From: Candidatus Cybelea sp.
Lineage (GTDB): Bacteria; Vulcanimicrobiota; Vulcanimicrobiia; Vulcanimicrobiales; Vulcanimicrobiaceae
Reading direction: 5' to 3'
Assembly (NCBI GenBank): GCA_036489315.1
Contig: DASXFZ010000047.1
Location: forward strand, 62,001 to 126,000
Length of the DNA: 64,000 bases
A model generated the notes under the pieces. The model ran no database searches and was not told the DNA's origin. It saw only the letters and a program-made list of their open reading frames with translations. Position numbers and translations under genes: made by a program. Numbering within the stretch: the stretch's first letter is position 1; the number at the start of each line of letters is the position of its first letter. Positions 28,723 to 37,888 of the stretch are shown here, one piece after another.

Positions 28723-29919
28723 CTAGAGTTCGAACGTTCTCCAGTCGTACGAGCTGAAGCCGTTGGCCACGTCCTCCCAGCCGATACGGTAGGCGTTGTA
28801 GATGCCGTCGGTGTCGTCGAAGCCGACGACGGCGACCGGCAGCGTCTTTTTCGGTCGGATGTAACGAAGGCTGGTGGCGGGGACGTTCTCGATGAAGGCT
28901 TCCAAGAGAGCGTTGTTCTGCGTCGCCGTCGCGCGCTGCGCGGGCGAGAGCCGCGCGAAGGCGCTCTTCCCGAGCGATTGGAAGTACGAGTTGCGCATCT
29001 CCATCTCGAAGATCTTGCGCTGCATCGTCCCGTACGCGGCAAAAGCGATCTCGACCGCGTCGTCGTAGCTTTCCTCCGGCTCAAACGGGGGATCGAGTAA
29101 GACGATGTCCGCGCCCTGCGCCACCGCGTGCGCGATTCCGACCGGCGAGTTACTCGCGACGCCGCCGTCGCAGTACGCGTTCAACGTGCCGTCGGGTCCC
29201 GGCATCGAAACGGGATCGAAGGCGATCGGAATCGCGATCGAGGCGAAGAGTGCGCGGTGTAAAATGTCGGGCGTCGCCTCCCGTACGATGGTTTGCTCTC
29301 CTAGAAGGGCGTGCAGCGCATGCGTGACCCGTGCCGGAAGCTCTTTGCGGGCTTGCGGGCGGACATAAAAGTATTCCGGACGCTGATGCGTCAAGTTCGT
29401 TACGGCCCAGATCAGCGGCGCGACCAGCGGCGTCGAGGGATCGACGTGGCTCGAGATCCAGTCGTAAGCGGGATCAGTCTGCAACACGGCGCGCTGATTG
29501 CGCACGAGGCCGGTTAGACTAACGACGGAGGCGACACGATTGAGGACGCCGCTCTCCGGATCGCGCAGCGACGCGTACTGCGGCTTTGGACGGAGGACGT
29601 TATCTCTGCTGACGGTGAACCACAGCTCCTGCAGCTTCGTGTACTGAGCGGCGGCGACCATCCACCCGTTGAGCGCACCGATCGACGTTCCGCAGACGAC
29701 TTCATAGGGCGCGAGCGGCTGTCCGTCGCTCACGTGCTGCTGCGCGACGAGGGCTCCGACGATGCCGGCCTCATAGGCGCCGCGCGCGCCTCCGCCGCTG
29801 AAGACGAGCGCGCGTTGCAGGGGCCGAACCGGAGTTTCTACTTCAGGCGATGCGCCCAGCAGCGCCGGGGCGACGGCCGACGCTCCGGCGGCAAGCAGAA
29901 ACCGGCGTCGATCGATCAT
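28723..29919 (-). CDS. Patatin-like phospholipase
   Basis: A 398-residue serine lipase of the patatin/RssA type. The oxyanion motif SGGGARGAYEAGIVGAL, nucleophile GTSIGALNG and the Asp of the dyad in CDGGVASNSPVG are present. The N-terminus, DRRRFLLAAGASAVAPALLGAS, looks like a twin-arginine (Tat) signal, so it is probably exported folded. It should release fatty acids from phospholipids. A single gene; the 136 bases upstream separate it from divergent mtnP and contain a small palindrome AGCTATTAGCT (29926-29936). Confidence 0.9.
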   Translation of the reverse strand: MIDRRRFLLAAGASAVAPALLGASPEVETPVRPLQRALVFSGGGARGAYEAGIVGALVAQQHVSDGQPLAPYEVVCGTSIGALNGWMVAAAQYTKLQELWFTVSRDNVLRPKPQYASLRDPESGVLNRVASVVSLTGLVRNQRAVLQTDPAYDWISSHVDPSTPLVAPLIWAVTNLTHQRPEYFYVRPQARKELPARVTHALHALLGEQTIVREATPDILHRALFASIAIPIAFDPVSMPGPDGTLNAYCDGGVASNSPVGIAHAVAQGADIVLLDPPFEPEESYDDAVEIAFAAYGTMQRKIFEMEMRNSYFQSLGKSAFARLSPAQRATATQNNALLEAFIENVPATSLRYIRPKKTLPVAVVGFDDTDGIYNAYRIGWEDVANGFSSYDWRTFEL

Positions 29920-30055
29920 GTTACAAGCTATTAGCTAAAACGCTCCGATTCCATTTGGCGCGCGGGCTCGCACGCCTCAGCGAACTTCTCGGCATTTAAA
30001 ACGTGGTGGACTTGGGCCGGCATGACTGCCGGGGCTGGGCTAGAACAAGGCGCGC

Positions 30056-30853
30056 ATGAGCGACGAATTGCACGCCGAGATCGGCGTTTTTGGCGGGTCC
30101 GGCTTCTATTCGCTGATCGAAAACGCGCACGAAACCTGGGTAGAGACGCCGTTCGGCGCGCCTAGCGACCGGGTCGCGCTCGGAGAGGTCGCGGGAAGGC
30201 GCGTCGCATTCCTGCCGCGCCACGGTAAGGACCACCGCTTTCCGCCGCAGGCAATCAACTACCGCGCGAACATGTTTGCGATGAAGGAGCTGGGCGTGAA
30301 ATGGATCGTCGGTCCGACCGCCTGCGGCTCCTTGCTCGAAAGCGTCAAGCCCGGGTCGATGGTCGTGGCCGATCAGCTCGTCGATCGCACGAACGGCCGC
30401 AAAGATACTTTCTTTGACGGCCCGATCACGACGCACGTGAGCTTCGCCGATCCGTATTGCCCGACGCTGCGTCCGATCGCAATCGACGCGCTGCGCTCGC
30501 TCGAGATCGAAACGCACGACCGCGGCACGGTCGTCGTTATCCAAGGGCCGCGCTTTTCGACGCGCAGTGAGTCGAAGTGGTTTCAGAGCCAAGGCTGGGA
30601 AGTCATTAACATGACGCAGTACCCGGAAGCCTACCTGGCACGCGAACTCGAGATGTGTTACGTCAACATCTCGCTGATCACCGACTACGACGTCGGGCTC
30701 GAGGGCATGACGGCCGTCTCACACCACGAGGTCATTGAAGTCTTCAAACGCAATAACGACCGCGTTCGCAACGCGATCGGCCGCATCATCGAAAAGATTC
30801 CGATCGGCGCCGACTGCTCGTGCCGGCACGCGCTCGAAGGCGCGCGCTTTTAA
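30056..30853 (+). CDS. mtnP: S-methyl-5'-thioadenosine phosphorylase
   Basis: The 265-residue protein fits MTA/purine nucleoside phosphorylase family 2: FGGSGFYSL at the N-terminus, the phosphate-binding PRHGKDHRFPPQAINYRANM, GPTACGSL, PRFSTRSESKWF and NMTQYPEAYLARELEMCY. It splits methylthioadenosine, a by-product of polyamine synthesis, into adenine and methylthioribose-1-phosphate. That fits with a basic amino acid decarboxylase gene nearby, although polyamine synthase genes are not in the window. The membrane protein gene follows after 4 bases. Confidence 0.94.
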   Translation: MSDELHAEIGVFGGSGFYSLIENAHETWVETPFGAPSDRVALGEVAGRRVAFLPRHGKDHRFPPQAINYRANMFAMKELGVKWIVGPTACGSLLESVKPGSMVVADQLVDRTNGRKDTFFDGPITTHVSFADPYCPTLRPIAIDALRSLEIETHDRGTVVVIQGPRFSTRSESKWFQSQGWEVINMTQYPEAYLARELEMCYVNISLITDYDVGLEGMTAVSHHEVIEVFKRNNDRVRNAIGRIIEKIPIGADCSCRHALEGARF

Positions 30854-30857
30854 GCCG

Positions 30858-31562
30858 ATGCGCTTGAGGAGCGTCGATTTCGCGATGTACGCGCGGGCCA
30901 TCCCGCAGCTGCTGCGCCACCCGTCCGTCTTCGTTATGCCGCTGCTGGCGGCCGTCGTCGATATTTTGATCGAGCAGATCTCGCCCTACTTCACCGAACC
31001 GGTCGGCGGTCTGGGGCTCTTCGTCTTCCAGATCGTCACGCAGCTGCTCTACGGTTTCTGCTTCGGCGTGGCGGTAATCGGCGCGAACAATGTCTGGCGC
31101 GGCCGGCGCGCGACCTTCGACGAAGCCTGGGAGGAGGGGCGGCAAAAGGCCGGCGGGATCCTCATCGCCGCGATCGGTTTCTACTTCTTGCTGTGGGCCG
31201 CGCAGTACATCGGAGAGTTTCTCGGCGGCGGAATCGTCGGAGTCGTCCTGCAGCTCGTCGTCGCGTTTTTCTTGATTTACACGATCCCCGCCGCGGCCAT
31301 CGGCGGCATGCCCGGCAACCTCGCAATCGGCGCGTCGTTCCGTGCGGTCCGCGAAAATCTGCTCGGCGCAGGCATCTTGGCCGTCGTTTTCATCGCGCTT
31401 TGGACCCTGGTTCCCAGCTTCGTCATCACCCGCTTTGCCTCGGGGCTCAACGTCATCGAATATCAGCTGACGTTTGCGGCCGTGCGCGCGATCGTTCTCG
31501 CCTATCTCGCCTTCCCGTTTGCCAAACAGTACGACGACGTCGCCTTCCGCGGCTTTTGGTAG
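30858..31562 (+). CDS. Membrane protein of unknown function
   Basis: A 234-residue integral membrane protein with about six hydrophobic segments, among them VFVMPLLAAVVDILI, GLFVFQIVTQLLYGFCFGVAVIGA, ILIAAIGFYFLLWAAQYIGEFL and FAAVRAIVLAYLAFPFA. A cytoplasmic loop with RGRRATFDEAWEEGRQKAG recalls the DUF4013/YesL-like bacterial membrane proteins, but I cannot assign it firmly. The start is the ATG at 30858, 4 bases after mtnP; longer readings run inside mtnP. It is convergent with holB. Confidence 0.75.
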   Translation: MRLRSVDFAMYARAIPQLLRHPSVFVMPLLAAVVDILIEQISPYFTEPVGGLGLFVFQIVTQLLYGFCFGVAVIGANNVWRGRRATFDEAWEEGRQKAGGILIAAIGFYFLLWAAQYIGEFLGGGIVGVVLQLVVAFFLIYTIPAAAIGGMPGNLAIGASFRAVRENLLGAGILAVVFIALWTLVPSFVITRFASGLNVIEYQLTFAAVRAIVLAYLAFPFAKQYDDVAFRGFW

Positions 31563-31566
31563 GGGC

Positions 31567-31579
31567 GCTCAGGGTGACA
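31567..31579. repeat. Interspersed short repeat, half copy (supplies the holB stop)
   Basis: GCTCAGGGTGACA, the right half of the repeat. Read on the minus strand it gives TGTCACCCTGA, encoding the last Ser-Pro and the TGA stop of holB. It occupies most of the 6-base intergenic gap plus the end of holB. Confidence 0.7.
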
Positions 31580-32573
31580 ACGAGCTAAGGGCCATGCGAA
31601 GGAGTTCGCCGACCATCGCGGGCGGGACGTTCGTCTGGGCGAGGCGCTGCGCTTCATCGAGCCTAACGAGCAGCGCTGCGGCTTGTTTTCCTCCGATCGG
31701 CTCTAGCGCGCGCAGGCGTTTCTCTTGATCGAGGGAGACGAGCGCGACGCCGTCGCCCGAACTCGTAACGATCCAGTCCCGCACGAGCGTCTTCACCGTT
31801 TCAATGCCTTCGTCGAGCGTCTCGCGGCTCGCCCAAACGCTCTGCGGCGCTTTCCCCCGCAGCGTCTCGAAGAACCAGCCGATGACGGTCGCGCGCAGCG
31901 ATTCGTCTTCGCCGCCGAGCGCCGCGACGGCGCGCGTCACGCTTCCGCCCCCAAGCGACGCACCAAGCTTCGCATCGGCGGCAGCGTAGTGCATCCTCGT
32001 GAGAATCTCGGCGACCTCCGCGGTCGAGAGGCGGGGAAAGCGCAGCTCGATGACCCGCGACCGGATCGTCGGCAAAAGGCTTTCGGGTGCGGGCGTGGTG
32101 AGGAGCATAACGACGCCCGGCGGGGGCTCTTCGAGAAATTTCAACAGCGCGTTAGCCGCCGCCGGCGAGGCAAACTCAACGTTGCCAAGGAGCAGCACGC
32201 GCATGCCGCCGCCGTACGACTGCATCGAGAGCTGCCGGACCAGGTCGCGGGCGTGGAGTTCGTCGCCTTCGTAAAAGCCCATCGCGACGTCACGCTCGCC
32301 GATCTTCAGTGCGCCGACGTGCTCGAGGAAATCGGGATGGCGCGCGTGGGAGGCTGCAAAGAGCGCGCACGTGGAGCAGGTACCGTCATAGCCGAGCACG
32401 GCATCTTTCGGTGCCAGGCAGAGCAGCGATTGCGCCAAGCGGCGCGCGAAGGTCTTCTTCCCAACGCCGCTCGGCCCGGAGAAAAGGTATGCGTGTGCGA
32501 TCTTGTCGCGCGTGAGCGCGTCGAAATAGCGCCTCGGCCCTTGCGCCCCTATAACGTCGAAATGAAGCTCCAC
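31569..32573 (-). CDS. holB: DNA polymerase III delta' subunit
   Basis: A 334-residue AAA+ clamp-loader subunit. Walker A-like FSGPSGVGKKTFARRLAQSLLC, a zinc-finger region (CSTC), the Walker B/sensor region MRVLLLGNVEFASPAAANALLKFLEEPPPGVVMLLTT and the LPTIRSRVIELRFPRLS SRC-type motif. It helps load the beta clamp on DNA. It overlaps tmk by 25 bases, the common tmk-holB pairing, and ends the long biotin/replication operon. Its last codons come from the interspersed repeat. Confidence 0.94.
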   Translation of the reverse strand: MELHFDVIGAQGPRRYFDALTRDKIAHAYLFSGPSGVGKKTFARRLAQSLLCLAPKDAVLGYDGTCSTCALFAASHARHPDFLEHVGALKIGERDVAMGFYEGDELHARDLVRQLSMQSYGGGMRVLLLGNVEFASPAAANALLKFLEEPPPGVVMLLTTPAPESLLPTIRSRVIELRFPRLSTAEVAEILTRMHYAAADAKLGASLGGGSVTRAVAALGGEDESLRATVIGWFFETLRGKAPQSVWASRETLDEGIETVKTLVRDWIVTSSGDGVALVSLDQEKRLRALEPIGGKQAAALLVRLDEAQRLAQTNVPPAMVGELLRMALSSLSP

Positions 32574-33148
32574 GCCACGTCCAAGAGGGTCTCGACCGGC
32601 TGCGTCGCATCGAGCTTGCGAAATCTCGGCGACTTCGCCAGTACGAGATAGCCTTGGCGCACGCGCTCGTGAAACGCGGCGTCCTCGCTCTCGATACGGT
32701 CGAGCTGGTAGGATCGCTCGGCCATTCGTTTGCGCGCGAGATCGACGGGAAGGTCGAGCAGAAAGACGAGATCGGCCTCCAGCTTCCCGGTCGCTTCGTC
32801 ACATAGGCGCTGCAGCGCTGCCAGATCGAAGCCGCGGCCGTACCCCTGATACGCGAGCGTCGATGAAATAAAGCGGTCGCAGAGTAAGAGCCGGCCCGCG
32901 TCGAGCGCGGGGCGAATCACCTCCGCAACGTGTTGCGCTCGGGCTGCGTTGACCAGCAGCGCCTCGGTGAGCGGTTTGATGTTCAAGGTTCGGTCGAGGA
33001 AAATCGTACGGATCGCATCGCCGGTCGCCGTCCCACCCGGTTCGCGCGTAATGACGACGTCGCGCCCGTCCATCCGCAAACGTTCGACGAGCCCGCGCAG
33101 CAGCGTGCTCTTTCCGCTGCCTTCAATCCCTTCGACAACGATAAACAT
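32549..33148 (-). CDS. tmk: Thymidylate kinase
   Basis: A 199-residue dTMP kinase making dTDP. P-loop VVEGIEGSGKSTLL, the DR-x motif region LLCDRFISSTLAYQGYGRG, TREPGGT and a short LID-like segment AERSYQLDRIE. It lies between the R3H ATPase gene (18-base gap) and holB (25-base overlap). Confidence 0.95.
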   Translation of the reverse strand: MFIVVEGIEGSGKSTLLRGLVERLRMDGRDVVITREPGGTATGDAIRTIFLDRTLNIKPLTEALLVNAARAQHVAEVIRPALDAGRLLLCDRFISSTLAYQGYGRGFDLAALQRLCDEATGKLEADLVFLLDLPVDLARKRMAERSYQLDRIESEDAAFHERVRQGYLVLAKSPRFRKLDATQPVETLLDVAWSFISTL

Positions 33149-33166
33149 CGTGACGCGTTAGGTTTG

Positions 33167-34711
33167 CTACGAGGCTTCGGCGATTTTGAAGATCCGGACG
33201 CGCCGGTTGGGCTCGAGGCCGGTGCTGCGCGACTGGAGGCGGTAGCGCTCGGCGAGCTGGTGCTGCATGCGCCGAATGTACGACGTCTGCGGCGAGAGTT
33301 CGATCGCCTTGCTCGTCAACAGCACCTGGTAGATCGCCTCTTCCGCTTCGCGCAAGGCGATCTCTTCGTTGTCGATCGAGCCGAGATTAAAGACGTCGCG
33401 CAGCGCCGTCTGAATCTGCGTCGTCGTGTTCGTTTTGATCGAGTAAATCGGGACGTTGTCGGAGGCGATCTGCTTGAGCTTGGGTTGCTCCTTACGCTCG
33501 AGGGTTTTGAGCGTCAGGACGACGTCGGCGTCGTCCCAGTTCCGGGCGATCGACGCGTGGACGCGCAGGTTCGCGATCGCGCGCTCGATTTTATTGCGCG
33601 AGACGCCGTAGGGGAAGATCGAAAGCGGGCGGTCTTCGCTCTCGTTATCGTGATGGTGATCGTAAGCGTCGGTGAGGCGCGGCATCGATTCGGTATCGGC
33701 CTCCTGAACGACCGTCACTTCACCGCTGGCCGTGCGCTGGCGAATCTCGGGCTGCGGCTGGTAACCGCGCAGCAGCGCGTCGATGACCTCGGCGACGTTC
33801 TTGTGAATCGCCATGCGATCGCGGTCGTGGATCTCGATGACGATGTCGAAGGTCGGGGGCGCCTTGCGCTCGAGGACGGTCTTGCGCGTGCCGCGGCGAC
33901 GGGCTTCTTCATCGGAGAGCGTGACCGCGCTGATACCGCCGACCAGATCGGAAAGCGTCGGGTTCATCAGCAGGTTTTCCAGCGTCTGGCCGTGGGCCGT
34001 GCCGATCAGCGTCACGCCGCGTTCGGCGATCGTGCGCGCTGCGCCCGCCTCTGCCTCGGTGCCGATCTCGTCGATTACGATGACCTCGGGCATGTGATTC
34101 TCGACCGCCTCGATCATCACCGCGTGCTGCAGCGCCGGATCGGCGACCTGCATGCGGCGCGCGAGGCCGATCCCAGGATGCGGAATGTCGCTGTCGCCCG
34201 CGATTTCGTTGGAGGTATCGACGATGACGACGCGCTTGCGCTCCTCGGAGAGCACGCGCGCGCACTCGCGCAGCATCGTCGTTTTGCCGACGCCGGGTTT
34301 ACCGAGCAAACAGATCGATTGCCCGCCGCGCAGGACGTCGACCAAAATATCGATCGTTCCGTAGACCGCGCGCCCGACGCGACAGGTCAGCCCGACGATC
34401 TTGCCGGTGCGGTTGCGAATCGCGCTGATGCGGTGCAGCGTTTGCTCGATTCCCGCGCGATTGTCGGCGCCGAACGGCGAGATGCGCGAGCAGACGTGCG
34501 CGATATCTTCGTGGCTTACCGGAACGTCGGTAAGGTAAATGAAGTCGTTTTCGAAGCGAGCCTCCGGCGGGCGCCCTAAATCGAGAACGACCTCGATGAT
34601 GTCTTCGAGGTTGCGAAGCCGAACGAGCGCTTGCCGAATGGTGAGCGGGAAGATGTCGAGGAGTTGGGAGAGCTCCCAACTAGGCGAAACTGAATGAACC
34701 CTGACCGCCAC
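33167..34711 (-). CDS. R3H-domain AAA ATPase (SpoIIIAA/Ycf45-like)
   Basis: A 514-residue protein whose N-terminal half resembles SpoIIIAA and plastid/cyanobacterial Ycf45: ILVDVLRGGQSICLLGKPGVGKTTMLRECARVL (Walker A), VVIVDTSNEIAGDSDIPHPGIG, and MPEVIVIDEIGTEAEA (Walker B). A long linker follows, then an R3H domain (Arg-x3-His in RRMQHQLAERY) near the C-terminus, expected to bind single-stranded nucleic acid. Its role outside spore formers is not established. The start is GTG. It lies 30 bases downstream of the decarboxylase and 18 upstream of tmk, a neighbourhood that links it to DNA or nucleotide metabolism. Confidence 0.88.
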   Translation of the reverse strand: MAVRVHSVSPSWELSQLLDIFPLTIRQALVRLRNLEDIIEVVLDLGRPPEARFENDFIYLTDVPVSHEDIAHVCSRISPFGADNRAGIEQTLHRISAIRNRTGKIVGLTCRVGRAVYGTIDILVDVLRGGQSICLLGKPGVGKTTMLRECARVLSEERKRVVIVDTSNEIAGDSDIPHPGIGLARRMQVADPALQHAVMIEAVENHMPEVIVIDEIGTEAEAGAARTIAERGVTLIGTAHGQTLENLLMNPTLSDLVGGISAVTLSDEEARRRGTRKTVLERKAPPTFDIVIEIHDRDRMAIHKNVAEVIDALLRGYQPQPEIRQRTASGEVTVVQEADTESMPRLTDAYDHHHDNESEDRPLSIFPYGVSRNKIERAIANLRVHASIARNWDDADVVLTLKTLERKEQPKLKQIASDNVPIYSIKTNTTTQIQTALRDVFNLGSIDNEEIALREAEEAIYQVLLTSKAIELSPQTSYIRRMQHQLAERYRLQSRSTGLEPNRRVRIFKIAEAS

Positions 34712-34741
34712 TTGCTCGATACGGTTAGCCGAGGTGCGGGG

Positions 34742-36232
34742 TCACTCCTTCACCACGCGGATGACGCGCAGCTCGCCGTCGTGCGGGCCCTGTATGCGCA
34801 CGCCGGCCTTGAGTTCCAACCGCACGTAATTGATGATTTCCTGCGTGATCTCTTCGCCCGGTGCGATCACGGGAATGCCGGGCGGATACGGCGTCAGGGT
34901 CTCGGCGCAGATCCGCCCCTGTGACTCGCGAAACTTCACGAACTCCGCCTCGGCCAGGAACGCTTCGCGCGGCAGCATCCGCATCGGCGGAACCGCAGGC
35001 AGCCGAAACGTCCCGCGCCGCAGACGCTCCTCCAGGATGCCCGAGGGCGCGAACATGTCGATCGGGCGGTCGTCGCGCGCCATCTCTTCGAAGGCTAAGA
35101 TAAAGCGCTCCGCCGCATCGCGCGTCGTACCGATCGTAAAAAGCGCGACGACGTTGAAGAGATCGGCCAGCTCGACCTGAATGTTATAGCGACGGCGCAG
35201 AATGCTCGACGCCTCGTAGCCCGTATAGCCCAGCCCTTTCACCGTAACGACGATCTTCGTCGGGTCGAGATCGAAGACGCCGTTGCGCCCCTGTATCTCC
35301 TCACCGAAGCAGTAGATGCCTGGGATTTCGTTCAACCGCGCCCGCGTCTCTTCCGCGAGCTCGATCGTGCGCGAGAGCAGGGCCGCTCCCTCGGTCGCCA
35401 TCTGCTTGCGTGCGACGTCGAGCGAGGCCACCATGGGCAGATTCGGTGACGTCGATAAGAACATCTTAAGAACGCTTTCGAGCCGGTCGATCGCGACGCG
35501 CTCGCCTCGGTGATGCAGCATCGCGCATTGCGAGAACGACGAGAGCATTTTGTGCGTCGAGTTGATGCAGAGATCTGCGCCGGCGGCGGTCGCCGAGAGC
35601 GGGAGCGCCGGATGGAAGTGAAAGTGCGGTCCCCACGCCTCGTCGACGAGCAGTACTTTGCCCGCATCGTGGACGATTCGCTCGATCGCGGCGAGATCGG
35701 CGGCGACGCCGTAGTACGTGGGCGATACGAGATAGACGGCGGTGAGGTCGGGGTGCTCTTCGAGCGCCCGGGCCACCGTCGCCGGCGTCACGCAGTGGTC
35801 GACGCGCAGTTCCTCGTCGACTTCCGGCGCCATATAGATCGGCTGCGCGCCGCTCATCACGAGGCCCCCGAGCATCGACTTATGAGAGTTGCGCGGGACG
35901 GCGATCTTCTCGCCGGGGTTGAGCGCCGCCATCATCATGCACTGATTGCCGCTGGTCGACCCATTGATCAAAAAGAAGGTGTGATCGGCGCCCCACGCCT
36001 GAGCGGCAAGCTCCTGCGCTTCCTTGATCGATTCGGTCGGCTGGAGCAAGTCATCGATGCCGGGCATCGGCGTCAGGTCGATCGCGCAGATGTTATCGCC
36101 GACGAACTCGCGGAAAGCGAGGTCCATGCCGATGCCCTGAATGTGTCCGGGCGTGTGAAACGGGATGACGCCCGCATCCACGTAATCGAGCAGCGCTTGG
36201 AAGTAGGGCGCGCGGGTCTGATCGAGGGCCAC
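34742..36232 (-). CDS. Orn/Lys/Arg decarboxylase (PLP-dependent)
   Basis: A 496-residue fold-type I PLP enzyme starting at GTG 36232. Seen: PFHTPGHIQG, FLINGSTSGNQCMMMAALNPGEK, the PLP-aspartate region VLLVDEAWGPHFHFHPALP, and the Schiff-base Lys in INSTHKMLSSFSQCAMLH. The C-terminal domain has TPYPPGIPVIAPGEEI. It lacks the N-terminal wing domain of inducible CadA/AdiA and has the size of the Bacillus-type SpeA/YaaO group, so arginine or lysine decarboxylation for polyamine synthesis is likely. Substrate choice cannot be settled. The open frame upstream is antisense or out-of-frame sequence within bioB. Confidence 0.92.
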   Translation of the reverse strand: MALDQTRAPYFQALLDYVDAGVIPFHTPGHIQGIGMDLAFREFVGDNICAIDLTPMPGIDDLLQPTESIKEAQELAAQAWGADHTFFLINGSTSGNQCMMMAALNPGEKIAVPRNSHKSMLGGLVMSGAQPIYMAPEVDEELRVDHCVTPATVARALEEHPDLTAVYLVSPTYYGVAADLAAIERIVHDAGKVLLVDEAWGPHFHFHPALPLSATAAGADLCINSTHKMLSSFSQCAMLHHRGERVAIDRLESVLKMFLSTSPNLPMVASLDVARKQMATEGAALLSRTIELAEETRARLNEIPGIYCFGEEIQGRNGVFDLDPTKIVVTVKGLGYTGYEASSILRRRYNIQVELADLFNVVALFTIGTTRDAAERFILAFEEMARDDRPIDMFAPSGILEERLRRGTFRLPAVPPMRMLPREAFLAEAEFVKFRESQGRICAETLTPYPPGIPVIAPGEEITQEIINYVRLELKAGVRIQGPHDGELRVIRVVKE

Positions 36233-36246
36233 GTTTGCGCTCGGCG

Positions 36247-37230
36247 CTACGCGAGGACTTCGAAGCCGAGCCGATCGAGCATCGCGAAGTCGTCGGCGTC
36301 GCTGCGGCCTTCCGTGGTGAGGTAGTTGCCCAAAACGATCCCGCTCGCGCCGCTGCGCATGCCGACGTCCTGTAAGGCTTTGAGCGTCACTTCGCGGCCG
36401 CCCGCGAAACGAACGAGCGCGTTGGGGAGCGCGAGGCGCGCCATCGCGACGAAGCGCAACGCCTCGACCGGATCGAGCAGCGGGCGCAGAGCGAAGGGCG
36501 TTCCGGGCCGCGGATTGAGAAAGTTGATCGGCACCTCTTGCGGCGACAGCTCCTGCAGGGCGATCAGAAAGTCGATGCGGTCGGCGATGTCTTCGCCCAT
36601 CCCGATGATCCCGCCGCAGCACAGCTCCAAATTCCGCTGCTTGACGCGCACACACGTCTCCCAGCGCTCGTCGTAGGTATGCGTCGTGCAGACTTGCGGA
36701 AAGTAGCGGCGCGAGCTCTCGAGATTGTGATTGACTTTGTCGACGCCGGCCTGCGCAAGACGCTCGATTTGCGCGCCGCTGAGAATTCCAAGGGAAACGG
36801 CCACCGTCAAGGGCAGCTCGCGCTTGATGCGCACCACCGCTTCGCAGACGCGCGCCAACAGCCGCTCCGACGGCCCGCGGACGGCGACGACAATGCAGAA
36901 CTCGCCGGCGCCGCGGGTCTGCGCCTCGTGCGCGGCGGCGACGAATTCCTCGACGCTGGAAAGCCGTTCGGGCTCGACGCCGGTCGCGTAGCGGGCGCTC
37001 TGCGAGCAGAAGTTGCAGTCCTCCGAACATCCGCCTCGCTTAGCGTTATAGAGCACTTCGACCGCGATGCCGCTGCCGCAGTAGCGCGAGCGGACGTCGT
37101 CGGCCAGCGCGAGCAGTTCCGGAACGTGCTCGGACGGGAGCTCCGCCAGCCGGCGCAGCAGCTCGGCGCGCGCGGGCTGCTCGCGCTCGAGCAGCTCGGT
37201 GCGCGCCCGTTCGATCGTGTGGTGGGTCAT
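36247..37230 (-). CDS. bioB: Biotin synthase
   Basis: A 327-residue radical SAM enzyme converting dethiobiotin to biotin. The SAM cluster cysteines are C68, C72 and C75 in CSEDCNFCSQS; further family blocks include HNLESSRRYFPQVCTTHTYDERW, CCGGIIGMGE with the [2Fe-2S] cysteines, and INFLNPRPGTPF. The gene lies 1 base after bioD and 14 before the decarboxylase. Confidence 0.96.
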   Translation of the reverse strand: MTHHTIERARTELLEREQPARAELLRRLAELPSEHVPELLALADDVRSRYCGSGIAVEVLYNAKRGGCSEDCNFCSQSARYATGVEPERLSSVEEFVAAAHEAQTRGAGEFCIVVAVRGPSERLLARVCEAVVRIKRELPLTVAVSLGILSGAQIERLAQAGVDKVNHNLESSRRYFPQVCTTHTYDERWETCVRVKQRNLELCCGGIIGMGEDIADRIDFLIALQELSPQEVPINFLNPRPGTPFALRPLLDPVEALRFVAMARLALPNALVRFAGGREVTLKALQDVGMRSGASGIVLGNYLTTEGRSDADDFAMLDRLGFEVLA

Positions 37231-37231
37231 C

Positions 37232-37888
37232 TCAGCGTTCTTGGTTCACCAGTGGTGCGAAAAGCTTTGCTCCGGCTTCGACCGACTCGGCCTCCTCCGG
37301 GGCACTCGCCAAAATCCCGAGTACGCGCACGTTCTCCTGCAACGCGCGCAGCACGTCGGAGCGATACGCCTCGCCGGCGGGCCCCCAGCGTTCGACGAGT
37401 ACCGCGCCCGCTACCGAAAGCGCGAGCTCCCGGCAGAGGCGCAGGGTGAGCAGCGCGTGACTCAGGCAGCCGAGCCGCAGACCGATCGCCACGATCGTCT
37501 CCAGATGCGCCAGCGCCGCGACGTCGCCCAGATGCTCGCCGGCATTGAGCGGCGCCATAATACCGCCGGCCCCTTCGACGACGAGCGCACCATCGAGCCC
37601 GTCGAGCGCCTCGGCCAGGGCACGCGCCGCGAGCGGCTCGCGCCCCTGCGCCAGCGCTGCCGACCATGGATCGGCGGCCTTTTCGTAGCGCGCGATCTCG
37701 ATGCAGGCAACACCGGAAAGCCGCGCAGCGCGCTGCGCGTCGCCTTCTTCGAGCGGGCCCAGCCCCGTCTGCACGGGCTTGACGATCACCGGATTTTTGC
37801 CGCCGCGCGCGAGCGCCAGCGCGAGCGATGCGGCGACGCGCGTCTTCCCAACGTCGGTATCGGTGCCGGTTACGAAGTAGCGATGCAC
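37232..37888 (-). CDS. bioD: Dethiobiotin synthetase
   Basis: A 218-residue ATP-dependent carboxylase closing the ureido ring of biotin. The N-terminal P-loop is FVTGTDTDVGKTRVAASLALAL; the Lys in VIVKPVQTG and the EGAGGIMAPL motif are typical. Its start overlaps the end of bioF by 19 bases. Confidence 0.95.
   Translation of the reverse strand: MHRYFVTGTDTDVGKTRVAASLALALARGGKNPVIVKPVQTGLGPLEEGDAQRAARLSGVACIEIARYEKAADPWSAALAQGREPLAARALAEALDGLDGALVVEGAGGIMAPLNAGEHLGDVAALAHLETIVAIGLRLGCLSHALLTLRLCRELALSVAGAVLVERWGPAGEAYRSDVLRALQENVRVLGILASAPEEAESVEAGAKLFAPLVNQER

Noticed and set aside
32930-34579. Long plus-strand open frame opposite the R3H ATPase and tmk
   Set aside because: Antisense shadow in GC-rich DNA; no start signal or recognisable domain.
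36233-37030. N-terminal extension of the decarboxylase to 762 residues
   Set aside because: It lies within bioB out of frame and is Arg-rich, low in hydrophobic motifs; the family start (ALDQTRAPYF) follows the GTG at 36232.
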